Assembly (NCBI GenBank): GCA_018268995.1
Contig: JAFDVL010000108.1
Location: 81,547 to 145,546, forward strand
Source of the DNA: Acidobacteriota bacterium
GTDB lineage: Bacteria; Acidobacteriota; Blastocatellia; RBC074
Length of the DNA stretch: 64,000 nucleotides
Direction: 5' to 3'
The notes under the pieces were generated by a model. It had not been told where the DNA came from. It did not search any database and saw nothing but the letters and a program-made list of their open reading frames with translations. A program made the translations under genes and the position numbers. Of the stretch, positions 50,223 to 59,040 are shown piece after piece. Each line of letters opens with the position of its first letter. Within the stretch, counting starts at the first letter, position 1.

Positions 50223-51464
50223 TCAATTCCAGAACAACAGCAACAGCACACCCGCAGTGAAGACAATCCCATAGAAGGCAAGGATCTGGATGAGTAAACG
50301 GCGATGTCCTAAAAACGCTACGATTCCGGCTTTGAAGATTAAATTCGACATTGCCGCCACCACCACCACACGCCATCCATCTGTCGCACTCAAACGGTTT
50401 TCGTGAACCAGACGCGCCGTCGAAAGCGTAATTGCATCCACGTCCGTTAAGCCTGAGACTCCGGCGATTAGATACAGACCCCGATTGCCAAAATGTTCTT
50501 TGACCGCCGCAACCATGAACAGCACAACTGCGTAAACCAAACCAAACAGCAAGGCTGATTTCAGCTCTGACGGGTTTTCCTGCACCGGCATATCATTTTG
50601 CTCGCTTCGGTTCTTGACCCACAGCACCAGGGAAGCTGCGATCAGAAGCAAGAGCAGAATGGTTAAGGGCGGCGCAGCAAACGACCAAAAAGCAGGCGCA
50701 ACCGTCACGATTTCCACTTGCAATCGCACAAACACAATGGCGGAAGCAATCATCACCACGATAGCCGTCAATCCTGCGCTTTCTGGCATTCCTACGGTAC
50801 GTTTCGCATAGCTGATGGTGGTTGCCGTGCTCGAAATCATTCCGCCCAAAATGCCTCCCAGCACGATACCTGCGCGCTGCCCGAAGAATTTGTAAATGAT
50901 ATACCCGCCCAGACTGATGCCGACAATCAATACAATCATGAACCAGATGTTACGTGGATTGAGGACGGCATAGGGGCCATACGCACGGTCGGGCAGCACG
51001 GGCAGAATCACCAGCGAGAGCAGCGCGAACTGCATAATCGCCTTCAGGTCATTCTCGCCCAGTCGTGCCACCAAGCCATGCAGTTGCCCTTTGAATTGCA
51101 ATAGCACCGCTACGCCGCCGCCAATGGCTATTGCGACAGCGCGGTGTCCGATGACAAGATACACACCGACGGCAAACATCAAGAGCAGCGCGATCTCCGT
51201 CGTCAGCCCAGGATCGGGATGTCCTTTTTTCCCTTCCTCCAGCTTGCCAATAAAAATCATTCCACCCAAGGCAAGCAGACCTGCCGCGATTACCCATCCT
51301 CCAAACGCCTGTGCCAGCAATCCACACACCGTGCCGAAAATCGTGACCAGCGGAAACGTTCGCACGCCAGCCAATGGCGAAGCGGTGCTTTCTCTTTGCA
51401 AGCCCACCAACAGTCCTAGTCCAAGAGCGACTCCCAATTGCTGAAAGAGGAATGAGAGTTCCAC
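50223..51464 (-). CDS. MgtC/SapB-DUF4010 membrane protein
   Basis: 413 aa with about 12 hydrophobic helices. The N-terminal MgtC/SapB domain shows [31 protein letters not shown] and [19 protein letters not shown]; the C-terminal DUF4010 domain includes [16 protein letters not shown] and [16 protein letters not shown]. Related to magnesium- and stress-associated membrane proteins; no transport activity is established for the DUF4010 class. Normal length, monocistronic. Confidence 0.9.
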   Translation of the reverse strand: MELSFLFQQLGVALGLGLLVGLQRESTASPLAGVRTFPLVTIFGTVCGLLAQAFGGWVIAAGLLALGGMIFIGKLEEGKKGHPDPGLTTEIALLLMFAVGVYLVIGHRAVAIAIGGGVAVLLQFKGQLHGLVARLGENDLKAIMQFALLSLVILPVLPDRAYGPYAVLNPRNIWFMIVLIVGISLGGYIIYKFFGQRAGIVLGGILGGMISSTATTISYAKRTVGMPESAGLTAIVVMIASAIVFVRLQVEIVTVAPAFWSFAAPPLTILLLLLIAASLVLWVKNRSEQNDMPVQENPSELKSALLFGLVYAVVLFMVAAVKEHFGNRGLYLIAGVSGLTDVDAITLSTARLVHENRLSATDGWRVVVVAAMSNLIFKAGIVAFLGHRRLLIQILAFYGIVFTAGVLLLLFWN

Positions 51465-51539
51465 CAGCGTAGCCTTTCCTGAAATCGAAATAGATGTCGC
51501 TGCTTCCTTACGGTTGTGTCATACCGTCGCATCGCAATT

Positions 51540-52985
51540 TCACCCGCTCAGCTTTTTGATGTTGCCGAATACGCGATAGAAACCGTTGCGCGCTTCGCGT
51601 ACCTCGTCAACGACGTAGCGTGCGCCTTCCTCGCGAATACCCTTCGGGAATTGACAATGCCAGGTTTGATCGAATCCTGCGGAGACAACGCGAACACGCA
51701 GCCGCGCACCTTCCTTGTAACATTCGACCACAATGCCTGTACCTGCGTCGCGCGTGGTTTCGAGCGCTGTTGCCGAGACCACTTCCACCGTCGGCGCAGC
51801 GATGATAACAGCTGTTGGCACCGTGCCGGTTTGTGCCGCGTTGATGGCTGCTTCGCTGGCATCAATGCAAGCAAGCGTTCCGTTTGTTGTTACGATATAA
51901 AGCCGATCATTGAAAAACTGCATTGAGTACGCGGCACCGCAACCACTCGCCAGTTTCCACAGTCGCTCGCCCGCTTCGTTGAAGCAATACAGCGCTTCTC
52001 GGTTATCGCCCGCGAAAACGTACTTGCCGTTTTCTGCCGTGGCGCAGGAAAACAGCGTGGCATCGCATTCATAGATTGTGCCCGCCTCGCCCGCTTTTGT
52101 GAAGCTATGAACGCAGCCACTAGCGCAAGCATAGACAAAAGCTTCTTCCTGCCAACCAAATAGTACCTGTCCCGGAATCGGGCGCTCCCATAGCTTTTTG
52201 CCATCCACCCAATCGTACATGGTTACGCCATGACTGTGGCCATGATAGACGCCGATTTCATCGCAGCGCACCATCCAACCTCTCTCGCCTGTACTCTTTT
52301 TAGTCCATTGCGATTCGTCTTCGTGATTGATGGTTGTCACCCCGCCACGATTATCCGACACCGCCAGCACGCTGTCGAAAATATCCAGCCAGTAAATATC
52401 CACTTCCGGTGCGATTTCATACGCCACGCGCGGAACCTTCCCCGTCAGATCGTACACATTGCCATCATCGCAACCCGCATAAAGCCATGCGCCATCGGCG
52501 ACGATACATTTGACGCCGTCGGGCAACTTGAATTTGGAACGCACTTCGCCCTGATGATTGAGGCCGAAAATATTGCCTGCTTCGTTGCCGACCCAGCAAC
52601 GCTCGTGGTCAATGAAAATGCCGAACGCATTGATACCTGACTCAAATTTCCAGAGGACGGGCGCTTGTTTCGCGGGCGGAATATTGCGGCCAGAGCGAAC
52701 CGGCGCTGTATTTGTGACGAGCGCGGCGCGGCGCGTCACCGTACGCTTTTGCCGCACGCCCTGCACCGCAGGTTCATAACCCTTTTTGAGTTTCTCGTTG
52801 ATTTTCTTCTTTGCTTCAGCCAGCGCTTTTGCAGCATCGTCGAACTTTTTGGATTGCCTTTGCCCCGCTTCGCCAATGCGGCCAAAGCGGATCGTAAGTT
52901 CATTACCCGTGACGACTGCTTCGTAAAATTTGTGCGACCCGCCACCAGATTCAGACAATTCCAGATAGGTTTTTTCTTCCTGCAT
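51540..52985 (-). CDS. WGR-domain protein with C-terminal beta-propeller
   Basis: 481 aa. A WGR domain (about 5-75: TYLELSESGGGSHKFYEAVVTGNELTIRFGRIGEAGQRQSK) is a nucleic-acid- or PARP-linked module. A basic linker follows (about 76-105). The rest is a repeat-rich beta-propeller of PQQ/WD-like blades (GNIFGLNHQGEV, LYAGCDDGNVYDLTGK, YVFAGDNREALYCFNEAGERLWKL, LYIVTTNGTLACID). No signal peptide. WGR proteins in bacteria are often paired with metabolite-repair or MolR-like proteins; none is seen next to this gene. Function unknown. Confidence 0.85.
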   Translation of the reverse strand: MQEEKTYLELSESGGGSHKFYEAVVTGNELTIRFGRIGEAGQRQSKKFDDAAKALAEAKKKINEKLKKGYEPAVQGVRQKRTVTRRAALVTNTAPVRSGRNIPPAKQAPVLWKFESGINAFGIFIDHERCWVGNEAGNIFGLNHQGEVRSKFKLPDGVKCIVADGAWLYAGCDDGNVYDLTGKVPRVAYEIAPEVDIYWLDIFDSVLAVSDNRGGVTTINHEDESQWTKKSTGERGWMVRCDEIGVYHGHSHGVTMYDWVDGKKLWERPIPGQVLFGWQEEAFVYACASGCVHSFTKAGEAGTIYECDATLFSCATAENGKYVFAGDNREALYCFNEAGERLWKLASGCGAAYSMQFFNDRLYIVTTNGTLACIDASEAAINAAQTGTVPTAVIIAAPTVEVVSATALETTRDAGTGIVVECYKEGARLRVRVVSAGFDQTWHCQFPKGIREEGARYVVDEVREARNGFYRVFGNIKKLSG

Positions 52986-53136
52986 AAAATAACCTCAACC
53001 GTGTGTTATTGGGGGCGTGAAATCAGTCAGCGAATGGAACGGGGCGATAAAAATTTATAATTCTCTGCCCATCAATGAACTGAGCTTGGGCTGTTATTTA
53101 CTACGATGAGAAAAAGAAAGCCGTGCAATTTTAGCG

Positions 53137-54201
53137 TTAGTTATTGGGGAATTTTATCGCCGGGAGCCGAGATCGCCCTTCCTGAATCCTTTGGGATAGC
53201 TTCATTGCCATTTCCCGATTAAGTCGCTTCAGGATGGCGTATTCCTTCTGCGCCAACGCTGTTTCATTGCGTTCGACATAACAAAGACCCAGTCCGAAAT
53301 GGGCTTCTGCATGCTTGGGACTGAGGCGAAGCGCTTGTTGGAAGAGGGCTGTGGCGCGCTCGAAGCGGTCGTTTTTGATAAATGGATCAATTTCCATGAT
53401 CGCCATTCCCAGATCACAGAGTGCTTGTGGATTTTTGGGATTTACCTTGAGCGCCCGCTCGGCCTTATCCTTCTTTTCAGCCAATTGTAATTCGTGGCTG
53501 ACGAACTTGGCATTGGGATCCTCAATCGTTGTGAGGGACTGCACCTCTGTCCGGGCCAAGTCAAACTCCCTCTGCTTGATGTAGATGCGGCAAAGATTGA
53601 GATGGGCGTCGCCATATTTCCCATCTGCTTCAATCGCCTGCTTGTACAATGCAATTGCTTCTGCTGCACGGCCCTGGATCGAAGCAACCATCCCTTTTCG
53701 ATTATAGGCTGCGGCATATTTGGGATTGAGTGTGATCGCCAGATCGTAGGATTTAAGTGCCTCGTCTGTTTTGCCTAAGGTGTCACGCGCATAACCGAGC
53801 CAATAATGAGCCTCTGCTGATTTCGGATTGACCTGAATCGCTTGCGCTGCGGTTGCTTCGGCTTGTCCTGCCTGCCCCCGACCAATATCCACTTCTGCTT
53901 TCAGAAGGTAAGGCGGAAGACCATTCGGACGAAGGCGGATGGTTTCGGCAAAGGATTCGGACGCGCTCTTGTATTTGAATTGAACGTAATAAATTACGCC
54001 CAGTGCCAGATGCGCCTCGGCAAAATCTGGATACAGTGTAATGGCCTGCTGAAGGGCGGGTAATGCTTTCTCATATTCGTGTGCTTGCAGGTATTTTATC
54101 CCGTCATAGTAAGCAATCTGCGCCTCTCGTTGCTGGCGCGGCGTGGTCTGGGGATTTTGATTTGGCAGCAGTGAAAATAATATCAGCAGGATGAGGAACA
54201 T
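53137..54201 (-). CDS. Secreted TPR-repeat protein
   Basis: 354 aa. A short signal-like N-terminus (MFLILLILFSLLPNQNPQ) precedes eight or so TPRs spanning about 25-330, e.g. EYEKALPALQQAITLYPDFAEAHLALG, AHYWLGYARDTLGKTDEALKSYDLAITLNP, AEAHFGLGLCYVERNETALAQKEY. Likely a periplasmic scaffold. No neighbour hints at its partner. Confidence 0.85.
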   Translation of the reverse strand: MFLILLILFSLLPNQNPQTTPRQQREAQIAYYDGIKYLQAHEYEKALPALQQAITLYPDFAEAHLALGVIYYVQFKYKSASESFAETIRLRPNGLPPYLLKAEVDIGRGQAGQAEATAAQAIQVNPKSAEAHYWLGYARDTLGKTDEALKSYDLAITLNPKYAAAYNRKGMVASIQGRAAEAIALYKQAIEADGKYGDAHLNLCRIYIKQREFDLARTEVQSLTTIEDPNAKFVSHELQLAEKKDKAERALKVNPKNPQALCDLGMAIMEIDPFIKNDRFERATALFQQALRLSPKHAEAHFGLGLCYVERNETALAQKEYAILKRLNREMAMKLSQRIQEGRSRLPAIKFPNN

Positions 54202-54662
54202 ATTATTTTTTACCTGTTGGGGGCTGAAGGAACCGTCGAAATTGGATTATACATGGATACGCAGTAAATGCTTACTGTCTTTTAGTTTCAATCCCCCGCG
54301 TCCTTCACCATCACTCCTCAAGTGATGAATTCCCAATAGCAAAAAGCCGGGTTTCATCAGAGTGGTTCTACATACGTGCCTGATGTCCCGGTTCTTTTGT
54401 TGCTGGCAAAGTGAGCGATCAGCGCTGCCGCCAGTGGGGGCACGAACAATCGGATTGGATTTAAACCGGGAGACAATCGCTGCATGCCTTCGGCAGAGAT
54501 CCGGCACCGCGGCTGCCTCCCAATTTGTGATGTCCTCAGCAGAGTATCACTGCATGATTTTAGCACGCTGGTAGCAAAGATTTCGCCCGCGCTGGTCGTC
54601 CCGCAAATAAATCAGGGTGATTTTTGTACGCTATTTACTTTAGGCAGAAAGTACTGTTTGTG
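54202..54662. other. Intergenic region with a long hairpin, no credible gene
   Basis: 461 bp. A hairpin at 54347-54391 (CCGGG/CCCGG outer and CATCAG/CTGATG inner stem) has a T-run on its minus-strand 3' side (GGCTTTTTGC) and may terminate the SUMF1-like gene transcript. Short open frames here (60-86 codons) show no family resemblance. I see no tRNA or riboswitch. Confidence 0.45.
54341..54397 (-). terminator. Candidate terminator hairpin downstream of the SUMF1-like gene
   Basis: Stem CCGGG-TTT-CATCAG (54347-54360) with CTGATG-T-CCCGG (54380-54391). Read on the minus strand it is followed by CTTTTTGC. It lies about 270 bases beyond the stop at 54663. Confidence 0.5.
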
Positions 54663-55580
54663 CTAACGCTCCTGGACACAGCGAAAGCCCTTTTCGTCAT
54701 GGTGGATGTCAGGCCGATTGCCGAGGCGTCGGCTGATTCTTGTGATGGCAGGAATTGTGTCAAACGCGCCTCCTCGCAAGACGCGCAATTCGCCCCGGCT
54801 CGCCCCGTGTGGGTTCGCCGCCGGAGAGTCCCCATAATATTCTTTGTCATACCAATCTTCGCACCATTGCAAGACATTGCCTGCCATGTCATACAAACCA
54901 AACCCATTGGGTAGAAAGAGACCGACCGGCGCGGCATAGGTGTAGCCGTCGTCGTATTGCTCAAATATGGAATAGTTCGGATGATAAACCTTCGCCTGCT
55001 TGAAACTGGTGTCGGCCAGATTCGCCACCTTGTTTCTGGGATAGTCATCTCCCCAGACAAACACGGTGCGCGCGCTTCCATTCAATCCCGTGTTGCCGCC
55101 ACGTGCCGCATATTCCCATTCCGCTTCGTACGGCAACCGTCCGCCCGCCCATTTGCAGTAGGCCTTGGCATCTTCCCAACTGACATTCACAATCGGATAA
55201 GCATCGTCCCATCCCCACGACGGCGCAGGCGGCATCGCCCGTTTCGTGGCTGCACAGAATTTGCGGTATTGCGCAACCGTGACGTTCCTGCGATACATCC
55301 AGAATCCGTCCACACGAACTTGATGCGCAGGCTGCTCGCTTTTTGTATGTTGTTTCCAGTCCTCTGGCCAATTGAACTTGCGCCAGATTTGATCAAGTTC
55401 GGCGGCATCGCTGCCCATCAGGAACGTGCCCGGCGAGATGTACACCATCTCTGCGCCGTCAGTAGAATTGATACGATGGTTGGACGCCTGGGCCGCATCG
55501 GCCTCGGCCTTGCGGTGGTAAACGCTGAGACCCACTGTCAGGAAAATGATCAGAAAGCAAGCACAGGAAATACGAAGCAT
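54663..55580 (-). CDS. SUMF1/formylglycine-generating-enzyme-like protein lacking the catalytic cysteines
   Basis: 305 aa with a signal peptide (about 1-22). The sulfatase-modifying-factor fold is clear: MVYISPGTFLMGSD, HQVRVDGFWMYRRNVTVAQYRKFC, YPIVNVSWEDAKAYCKWAGGRLPYEAEWEYAARGG, GLYDMAGNVLQWCEDWY and VLRGGAFD...GFRCV. In true FGEs the segment after the GG has the C-x-S-x-C-Y-R-Y-R active-site pair. Here it reads FDTIPAITRISRRLGNR, without cysteine, so oxidase activity is unlikely. It is better called a secreted SUMF1-like or C-type-lectin-like domain protein. Confidence 0.88.
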   Translation of the reverse strand: MLRISCACFLIIFLTVGLSVYHRKAEADAAQASNHRINSTDGAEMVYISPGTFLMGSDAAELDQIWRKFNWPEDWKQHTKSEQPAHQVRVDGFWMYRRNVTVAQYRKFCAATKRAMPPAPSWGWDDAYPIVNVSWEDAKAYCKWAGGRLPYEAEWEYAARGGNTGLNGSARTVFVWGDDYPRNKVANLADTSFKQAKVYHPNYSIFEQYDDGYTYAAPVGLFLPNGFGLYDMAGNVLQWCEDWYDKEYYGDSPAANPHGASRGELRVLRGGAFDTIPAITRISRRLGNRPDIHHDEKGFRCVQER

Positions 55581-55643
55581 TTTGATTCCTCGAAGGAACG
55601 TCGCGCGCTTATAGCGGTTTTCAAGTGGGTGCGCCCGACGGGC

Positions 55644-55716
55644 CGGTACGGTACAGCGAGCGGTAGCGACCTGGTGTCAGACTCACCAACTCACTACCGC
55701 TCGTCGTACCGTACCG
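55644..55716. repeat. REP-like palindrome upstream of the RM locus
   Basis: Left arm CGGTACGGTACAGCGAGCGG (55644-55663, extending to TAG) and right arm CCGCTCGTCGTACCGTACCG (55697-55716) are inverted with two mismatches over 23 bp; loop of 27 bases. Confidence 0.75.
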
Positions 55717-55948
55717 CGGGCGAATCGCAGGTCGTACTCACCTGAAATGAGAAGTTCACCGAATGCGAAGGGCTTTAGCATAGCGCAGTCCCTTTACGTG
55801 ACCAAACGCGATCCACTGGTATCAATCAATACTAAATCGAATGCGCCATTTCTCGCTAAATGATCTTGATTGCAGTTTTCTCATCGTCTCCCTATAGTAA
55901 CCCCTTGTATTGACAGCGTCGGTTAGAATCGCAACCCAGAAGGGGGCC

Positions 55949-55996
55949 TTACAGGTTCACAGAAAATGTACAACAAACATCTTGTTTGTTGCTTTG
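55949..55996 (+). repeat. Second copy of the dispersed 48-bp repeat
   Basis: ACAGGTTCACAGAAAATGTA... with the dyad CAACAAAC-ATCTT-GTTTGTTG matches 31046-31092 with only a few differences. It lies about 150 bp upstream of the hsdR start. Confidence 0.8.
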
Positions 55997-56149
55997 AACG
56001 ATCCTTGCCCGCCCAATTTGTCAATACACGTACTTCCGACCCCTCTGCCCCGTAATTCGTGCTGCGATTTGTCTCAGACCTCACGCAGACGCAACCTCAA
56101 ATGTATTTCAGCCCGGTTTTGCTTGGTCAAAACAATCAGGGGAACGCAG

Positions 56150-58831
56150 ATGGACTACGAAAGCGAACGGCAAACACGCAAACGACGCATTGATCCTCAA
56201 TTACAGGCGCGTGGCTGGCGCATTATTCCTTACAATCCGGCCACGCCGCTGAGTTGGTGTCAGAATTGCGCAATTGAGGAATACCCCACCGCCAATGGCC
56301 CAGCCGATTATGCGCTTTGTGTAGATGGGAAAATCCTGGGTGTATTGGAAGCCAAGAAGATTTCGCTGGGGCCGCAAAATGTGCTGACCCAAGCCGAACG
56401 ATATGCACGCGGTCTCATCAACAATCCGCTCAACTTCGATGGCTTTCGTGTGCCGTTCCTGTACTCGACCAATGGCGAACTAATCTGGTTTCACGATGTC
56501 CGGTACGAATTGAATCGCTCTCGCCGCATCACACAATTCCATACGCCGGATGCCCTGCGCGAAATGTTCGCCCGCAACTTTGAAGCGAATTGCGAATGGC
56601 TGGCGGCAAATCAAAACAATCATCCTCGGTTGCGCCCTTATCAAATCGAAGCGAACGCCGCGATGGAACAATCCATTGCCAAACGCAAACGCGAAATGCT
56701 GGTGGCGATGGCGACCGGAACAGGCAAAACCTTTACGCTGGTGAATCAAATCTATCGGCTGATGAAATCCGGTGTTGGCCGCCGCATTCTGTTTATGGTG
56801 GATCGTCGTGCATTGGCGGCACAGGCGGTGCGCGCATTTGCTTCGTTTGAGCCGGAGCCGGGGTTGAAGTTCGATAAGATTTATGAAGTCTACAGTCAGC
56901 GATTTCAGCGCGAAGATTTTGGCGAAGAAGAAAAGTTTGATCCGAACGTGTTGCCGCAATCGTATCTGACTGACCCGCAACCCGGTCACGCATTTCTATA
57001 CATCTCCACCATTCAGCGGATGACGATCAATTTGCTGGGGCGCGATGCGATCTTTGCTACGGGCGACGAACCAATTGACGATGACGCCGACAAACTCGAC
57101 ATTCCGATTCACGCCTTTGATGTCATCGTGGCGGACGAATGCCATCGCGGCTACACGACGGGCGAGCTTTCGGTTTGGCGCAAAACGCTCGACCATTTTG
57201 ATGCGATCAAGATTGGCTTAACCGCCACACCTGCCGCGCACACCAAGGCCTATTTCAAGGATGTCGTCTTTCGCTATGAATACGAACGCGCCGTCAAAGA
57301 AGGCTTTCTGGTGGATTACGATGTCGTGAAAATCAGTTCCGACGTGCGCATCAACGGCGTGTTTCTGAACGAAGGCGAACAGGTCGTCGTCATTGATCCC
57401 CACACAGGCGCAGAGCAATTGGATCAGCTTGAAGACGAACGGCAATTCGATTCTGCCGAAGTCGAACGCAAAATCACCGCGCCCGATTCCAATCGCAAAA
57501 TCCTCACAGAACTCCGCCAATATTGCGACGAACACGAACAGCAATGTGGCCGCTTTCCGAAAACGTTGATCTTCGCCGTGAACGATCTGCCGCATACATC
57601 GCACGCGGACAACCTTGTCCATCTTGCTCGTGATGTGTTTGAGCGCGGTGATTCCTTCGTCCAGAAAATCACGGGGCGCGTAGACCGTCCGCTGCAACGC
57701 ATCCGCGAATTTCGCAATCGCCCCGACCCCGGCATCGTCGTTTCCGTAGACATGCTCACAACGGGCGTAGACATTCCTGACCTGGAATTCATCGTGTTTC
57801 TGCGTCCCGTCAAATCGCGCATTTTGTTTGAGCAAATGCTCGGACGCGGCACGCGCAAGGGCGAAAAGTTTTCGGACAAATCGCACTTCGTTGTCTTTGA
57901 TTGTTTTGACGGCACACTGCTTGAATACTTTCGCAAAGCGACAGCCATCACTGCTGAACCGCCCGAATGTGAAACCCGCACGATCAAACAAGTCATTGAT
58001 GACATCTGGGCCAACCGCGACCGCGATTACAACATTCGCGCCTTGACCAAACGATTGCAACGCATCGAAAAGGAAATGTCAGGCGACGCGCGCGAGGCGT
58101 TTGCCAACTACATTCCCGAAGGCGATCTGGGCAAATACGCCAACGAACTTGCCTTCAACTTGCAGCAAAGCTTTATCAACGCGATGAAGTTGTTGCGCGA
58201 TGAGAAATTCCAGCATCTGCTCGTGAATTACCCGCGTGCTAAACGTACGTTCCTCGTCGCTTATGAAGCCGAAGATACGGTTAATTCTGAATGGTTGGTG
58301 CGCGGTTTGGATGGCCGGGAATACAAGCCCGAAGACTACCTGATTGCGTTTTCGCGCTTTGTGAAAGAGAATCCCGCGCACGTCGAAGCGATACGGATTT
58401 TACTGGATCGTCCGCAGGATTGGGGCACGAACGCCTTGCAGGAACTCCGGCAAAAACTCGCGGCGACCACCGAGCGGTTCACGATTCAGAATCTGCAAAA
58501 AGCGCATCGCGTACGCTACGACAAAGCGCTCGTGGACATCATTTCAATGGTCAAACACGCCGCGCGCGAAGAGGCTCCGTTGCTGACCGCCGAGGAGCGT
58601 GTGACGGCGGCGTTGCAGAAATTGACCAGCAGCGAATCGTTGACGGATGAACAGCAACAATGGCTGGAACGCATTCGCGCGCACTTGATTGAAAACCTTT
58701 CGATTGAACAGGAAGACTTTGAGGAATTGCCCGTGTTCACGCGCTTTGGCGGCTGGGCCAAAGCGAATCGCGCGTTTGGCAATCAGTTGGGCGATTGGCT
58801 GAAACAAATCAACGAAGCGATTGCGGCGTGA
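56150..58831 (+). CDS. hsdR: Type I restriction enzyme R subunit (HsdR, EcoEI-like)
   Basis: 893 aa from ATG 56150 (MDYESERQTRKRRIDPQL), with CAGGGGAA 7 bases upstream. N-terminal PD-(D/E)xK nuclease: D53 (PADYALCVDG) and E67-x-K69 (LEAKK). SF2 translocase: Walker A ATGTGKT (188-194), motif II DECH (329-332), motif III GLTATPAAHT, motif VI LGRGTRKGEKF. The C-terminal EcoEI_R-type domain (about 640-880) docks on the methyltransferase. Cuts unmethylated DNA together with HsdM and HsdS. The gene is intact by length and motifs. Confidence 0.95.
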   Translation: MDYESERQTRKRRIDPQLQARGWRIIPYNPATPLSWCQNCAIEEYPTANGPADYALCVDGKILGVLEAKKISLGPQNVLTQAERYARGLINNPLNFDGFRVPFLYSTNGELIWFHDVRYELNRSRRITQFHTPDALREMFARNFEANCEWLAANQNNHPRLRPYQIEANAAMEQSIAKRKREMLVAMATGTGKTFTLVNQIYRLMKSGVGRRILFMVDRRALAAQAVRAFASFEPEPGLKFDKIYEVYSQRFQREDFGEEEKFDPNVLPQSYLTDPQPGHAFLYISTIQRMTINLLGRDAIFATGDEPIDDDADKLDIPIHAFDVIVADECHRGYTTGELSVWRKTLDHFDAIKIGLTATPAAHTKAYFKDVVFRYEYERAVKEGFLVDYDVVKISSDVRINGVFLNEGEQVVVIDPHTGAEQLDQLEDERQFDSAEVERKITAPDSNRKILTELRQYCDEHEQQCGRFPKTLIFAVNDLPHTSHADNLVHLARDVFERGDSFVQKITGRVDRPLQRIREFRNRPDPGIVVSVDMLTTGVDIPDLEFIVFLRPVKSRILFEQMLGRGTRKGEKFSDKSHFVVFDCFDGTLLEYFRKATAITAEPPECETRTIKQVIDDIWANRDRDYNIRALTKRLQRIEKEMSGDAREAFANYIPEGDLGKYANELAFNLQQSFINAMKLLRDEKFQHLLVNYPRAKRTFLVAYEAEDTVNSEWLVRGLDGREYKPEDYLIAFSRFVKENPAHVEAIRILLDRPQDWGTNALQELRQKLAATTERFTIQNLQKAHRVRYDKALVDIISMVKHAAREEAPLLTAEERVTAALQKLTSSESLTDEQQQWLERIRAHLIENLSIEQEDFEELPVFTRFGGWAKANRAFGNQLGDWLKQINEAIAA

Positions 58832-58854
58832 TGGGAATGCGAAGCGCCTGGAGA

Positions 58855-59023
58855 CGCGAAGCGCCTGGGAGCGCAAGCGTCCCGCTTGCTGTTGTCGGAG
58901 CGGTAGCGGAGACAACGTCTTGCGATAGGTATTCGCTGCGATGAAAGCGATTCGCTTACCCAGTTTTCAGCGCGTATGCACGCGCTTAGCAAGCGGGACG
59001 CTTGCGCTCCCAGGCGCTTCGCG
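58855..59023. repeat. REP-like element with 35-bp perfect inverted arms between hsdR and hsdM
   Basis: Left arm 58855-58889 and right arm 58989-59023 are exact inverted copies (core GGGAGCGCAAGCGTCCCGCT). The 99-base centre contains smaller dyads. A partial direct copy of the arm start (GCGAAGCGCCTGG) occurs at 58840. The right arm ends 17 bases before the hsdM ATG. Confidence 0.9.
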
Positions 59024-59040
59024 TTCACCCCAAATTTATT

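Larger units (their letters stand above)
55581..56149. other. Intergenic region between the divergent SUMF1-like and hsdR genes
   Basis: 569 bp. Contains the REP-like palindrome at 55644-55716 and the second copy of the dispersed AACAAACATCTTGTTTGTT repeat at 55949-55996. The hsdR reading frame is open back to 55910, but it runs through the repeat, so that extension is probably not translated. No clear -35/-10 pair for hsdR. Confidence 0.5.

Noticed and set aside
54247-54566. Short minus-strand open frames between the TPR and SUMF1-like genes
   Set aside because: No ribosome binding site, no family pattern, and they overlap a hairpin.
55910-56149. 80-residue N-terminal extension of HsdR
   Set aside because: It translates a dispersed repeat; the ATG at 56150 has a good ribosome binding site and starts the conserved protein.
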